Source of the DNA: Phycomyces nitens
Lineage: Eukaryota > Mucoromycota > Mucoromycetes > Mucorales > Phycomycetaceae
Assembly: GCA_022702545.1 (NCBI GenBank)
Contig: JAHRBC010000003.1
Location: 3,472,001 to 3,536,000 of the forward strand
Direction: 5' to 3'
Length of the DNA stretch: 64,000 nt
A program made the position numbers and the translations under genes. Positions 61,043 through 64,000 of the stretch are shown one piece after another; position 1 is the stretch's first letter; every line of letters begins with the position of its first letter. The notes under the pieces were generated by a model that ran no database searches, had not been told where the DNA came from, and saw only the letters and a program-made list of their open reading frames with translations.

Positions 61043-61484
61043 TAGACGAGTAACCTGAACATTTTGGTTATCTTTGTTGTTAATGTTTATCAATATATTG
61101 TTATCACTTATTATATTAACAATTGCATTATCTATTGGGTCTTATTCAGCACTTGGAAAATGATGTTTTTTTTTATTGGATTTTTTTTGGTCATTTCTTC
61201 CAGGTCTATATTACAGAAGAATATACATTTGATTGATCGCCAACAACTTCTACACGTCTTTGTTTCTATAATACAAAAAAAAGAAGTTTTCTATTTGCAA
61301 TCACCTCTTGCTATTCTACGGGACACTAGAAATAAAATATATATTTGAAGAAGTGTGTTTTAGACACATTAAATAAAGAATGACAATCACAAATTACAAT
61401 CCACCAAAAAAAAAAGAGGAAATTAACCAGAATTTAGTTTTTTACACGATTTATAGTAATTTTTTTTAGGCTTTTTTTTACATT
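61043..61484. other. AT-rich 3' spacer
   Basis: A convergent spacer with T-runs. A plus-strand frame at 61064-61348 is hydrophobic and low in complexity and is taken as chance. Confidence 0.5.
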
Positions 61485-63776
61485 CTAAAAACGACCATCA
61501 TTTTCAATGAATTCATCGTCTGATTCTTCTTCAACATAGACATTTAATGCCTGGTGTGCCTCTTCAGCTTGCTTGTTATCTACTGCATGCCGTGACCGGG
61601 TATCAATTTGGCTTTGGACCATATCGAGACGACCACGCAATGAAAGCAGCTTTGGAAAGACATCAAGACGAGCATCGAGTGCCTGATAAAAGTTGGCAAG
61701 TTTGTTGACCAGATCAGGCACAGTCATCAAGTAAGCAGTGTGTAGAATTAGGACAGCATTGATCCAGATCAACAGACTCCGTCCTCTGCTTGGCTTTTCT
61801 TGGAATTTGCTGATCAATTGAAGAAGGAGAGGGATAACATAGTTGGCGGGCAGACGCTGGACAGTGCGATGGACGATATCAGTACGGGTGTGACTCAAGC
61901 AAGCTTCAAGAAGCTGGACATCGCTAGAGTGTAGTGCCTGGAGAAGGACATGTTGGAGGGAGCCAGCAGAGGGTGCGACGATTTTACGGGTGGCAGTCTT
62001 TTTGGGTGTGGTGGTGGTCTGTCCTTCTTCAACATTCATCTGCTGGAGCTTCTGCTCAATCGAAGGTTCCTCGGCATTATCCAAAGTATCTTCGAGTGTA
62101 TTTCCTGCCGACACTTCATTAGAGTCATGTACCTTGGGACCACGGATAGCAAAATCTGTGCTTCCGACAACCAAGACAGAGGACTCGTCGTATGCTTTCC
62201 GGGTTGTTTTCTACCAAAGTCATCAATATCTATCTTGTACAATTTCGACCAGAAAGCCAACCCCAATAGATTGTCATTTTTTTTGGCTTGCATTTAGCTT
62301 ACCAAGTTGTTTGCTGCAATAGATACATCATCCATGAGGAAGTTGTTGATGACTTGTCGGTTCAGGACAATATCATCCAACAGAGCACCAGTCTCTTCAT
62401 TTACATAAGGCACAACCTCAAATACAGGCTTTACACTTGATCCTCGTGCAATCATCACAGCCTTTCCGTTGGCGTCTGATACATAACGAGCAGCGATGAT
62501 GGGGATTGTGAGATCTTCTTTTTGGCTTGAGACGACCTTGATATTAGCGTCTGCTGGTCTAGTCATGGATCGAATGATCTTTCGTCGAGGACCACTTGAA
62601 GCAGAGGCTGATGTGGGTGAGCTTGCATTCTGCCAGATTCCAACAAGTCCATCTTCAGATACTGCAAGTACAGAGGTCTCTGTTTCTGAAAAGTCGATAT
62701 GAGCTACGTTGTTTTCGAGTGTCAAGGATGTCAAATTGTTGGTATTGTCGTTTGTTAATTGTGCATCCCAGACGTTGATGTAACGATCGTCTTCTGCACT
62801 TGATACCAGTATGTCGTCTTGGTGAGAAAATGCGAGTTGAGTGACACCACTGGCATGTCCAGTGTATTTCTATAGGATTTCCTTTCTTTTTTAAGTCCAT
62901 TGGCTCTTTTTCTGTGCTTTTTTTTTACCATTTCTATACCCCTCCCAACAAACAACCAAGATACGAATGTGTATTTACCTTGACCACCTTGAGGGAAGAC
63001 AGATCCCAGAGACTGATGGTGTGTCCTGCTGTGGCAAGTCTGGTCTCATCATGACTCAACTTCAATCTACGGGCATTCTTCACATCTGCTTTCCATTTTC
63101 TAAAGTAACCAAATCCACAATGGTCAAAAATCAAGAATGGCTTTCGAAAGACCCAAATTTAAATATATATATATATAATCTCACTCAAAACTTACTTTAC
63201 TTCCTTTTCCTGCTCAATATCCCATTCTACAATGTAGTTGTCTTCTGCCAATGAGTAGCCCTTTGTGCCAGTCTTGTTGAGAATGAAATCAAGGATAGGC
63301 ATGGTGTGTGCACCAGCCAATCGTTTGACAATGGCACCGTGAACAAGTGAATACATCACGACTGTGCCAGTATTGGTGCCGAGTGCAACAACCTTGTTTA
63401 AATTTGCCAATCCTCTTCTTCTCTTACTACCCTTTGATTCAGGGGCCTGAGAGACGAGAATCTAATTAGAGCCACACATGACTTGCTTGACAGTTGTTCT
63501 TACCTGTCCCAACTCGCCATCGTCTCTTACGTGTCCCCATGTTAAGCTAGTGAACTTTTCCTTTTTGTCACCAGTGTGGTCGTTGTTGACTGTGCCGGAT
63601 CGTACATTGAAAATGCGCAGACGGTGGCGATCGATGCCATGAGTGACCAAAGCAAAGTGGTCGGCTGTAGGGCTAGTGTCGAATCCAGTGAGGAGAATTC
63701 CTGCCGAGGCTGCAACGGCTGTGGATGTCGTGGTGACAGAAGTGTCTGGATTTGGCTTGAATGAAAGTTTACCCAT
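61485..63776 (-). CDS. UTP5: Utp5/WDR43, SSU processome (t-UTP) WD40 protein
   Basis: Five exons: complement(join(61485..62210, 62303..62869, 62979..63099, 63196..63446, 63504..63776)), 645 aa, all GT-AG with consistent phases. The first 400 residues form WD40 repeats (repeat ends such as Tyr-Ile-Val-Glu-Trp-Asp, Ile-Ser-Leu-Trp-Asp, Tyr-Ile-Asn-Val-Trp-Asp and Gly-Ile-Trp). The C-terminal part (about 480-600) is the helical Dip2/Utp12 domain (Leu-Pro-x-Asn-Tyr-Val-Ile-Pro-Leu-Leu, then Trp-Ile-Asn-Ala-Val-Leu), followed by an acidic tail. Utp5 is part of the UTP-A/t-UTP subcomplex that binds the 5' ETS of pre-rRNA in the nucleolus and links rDNA transcription to 18S processing. Utp12 and Utp13 share the Utp12 domain, but one short propeller region plus one Utp12 domain at 645 aa fits Utp5/WDR43. 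Confidence 0.9.
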
Positions 63777-64000
63777 TTTATAAAAGGTTGTAGATGATCA
63801 GCTTTTCTTTCTTTGCACTGAATCTGCCAAAGCTGTTCAAGTTCATCAAAAAAAAAGTTTGAAGGAAGACGGTCACAATGTGACGGCCTAGAGCGTCTCA
63901 AGAGTAGGAGGAATCAAGGTGAAATGAAGCTCAGAGATAAATGATATATAATACAAAAGGCAATTGAAAGACCTTGGCTGCTAGAGACAAAGTAGTATGG
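63777..64000. promoter_or_regulatory. Upstream region of Utp5
   Basis: About 220 bp before the start codon and the window end, presumably its promoter and leader. No gene or specific motif was recognised. Confidence 0.4.

Noticed and set aside
1..64000. tRNA genes and CRISPR arrays
   Set aside because: Scanning by eye for T-loop GGTTC-type boxes with matching stems, and for regularly spaced direct repeats, gave only isolated matches inside genes or AT-rich DNA.

Overview
The window reads as nuclear DNA of an early-diverging filamentous fungus, most likely Mucoromycota and perhaps close to Phycomyces (inference). The reasons are short GT-AG introns (mostly 45-110 nt, CTAAC/CTGAC-like branch points), very AT-rich intergenic DNA, Tc1/mariner elements, a fungal ADAM metalloprotease and phenylalanine hydroxylase (both sporadic in fungi), a Fanzor relic, and two copies of a gene family that I associate with Mucorales. 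No tRNA, rRNA or CRISPR array was recognised.

Layout. 1-1.0 kb: an Mtf2/Nam1-like mitochondrial gene whose first exon carries the presequence. 1.0-9.5 kb: gene-poor AT-rich DNA. 9.5-22.6 kb: a dense block of six spliced genes, ADAM protease (+), phenylalanine hydroxylase (-), ML/NPC2-like lipid-transfer protein (+), oxysterol-binding protein (-), ribosomal protein uS7/RPS5 (+) and the Vip1/PPIP5K inositol pyrophosphate kinase-phosphatase (-). 23.2-37.7 kb: transposon-rich DNA with a degraded Tc1 copy, an intronless F-box/LRR gene, a structurally complete Tc1 element with TIRs and TA target duplication, minisatellites and a broken C2H2 zinc-finger gene. 37.7-50 kb: mostly AT-rich DNA holding one two-exon orphan membrane-protein gene and relics of a Ty3/gypsy integrase-chromodomain and a DDE transposase. 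50-54.4 kb: an orphan multi-pass membrane protein and a VTC-family (SPX) polyphosphate polymerase subunit, tail to tail. 56.7-61.0 kb: a truncated Tc1-like element, a Fanzor (eukaryotic TnpB-like RNA-guided nuclease) pseudogene, and a broken gene sharing a core with the zinc-finger gene at 36-37.7 kb. 61.5-63.8 kb: the Utp5/WDR43 SSU-processome gene.

Functional links. Vip1 makes inositol pyrophosphates and SPX domains such as that of the VTC subunit sense them, so two parts of one phosphate-signalling axis lie here, though about 30 kb apart and with no sign of co-regulation. RPS5 and Utp5 both serve the small ribosomal subunit.

The most interesting observations are the Fanzor relic and its neighbours, three GC-AG introns that all start GCAAGT in three genes, a 5-nt microexon, an OSBP 3' end that needs either a 27-nt intron or a stop codon, and paralogous broken genes whose lesions include CAA-to-TAA-type nonsense changes. 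All exon coordinates were derived by hand from reading frame, splice signals and family alignment from memory; no search was run.
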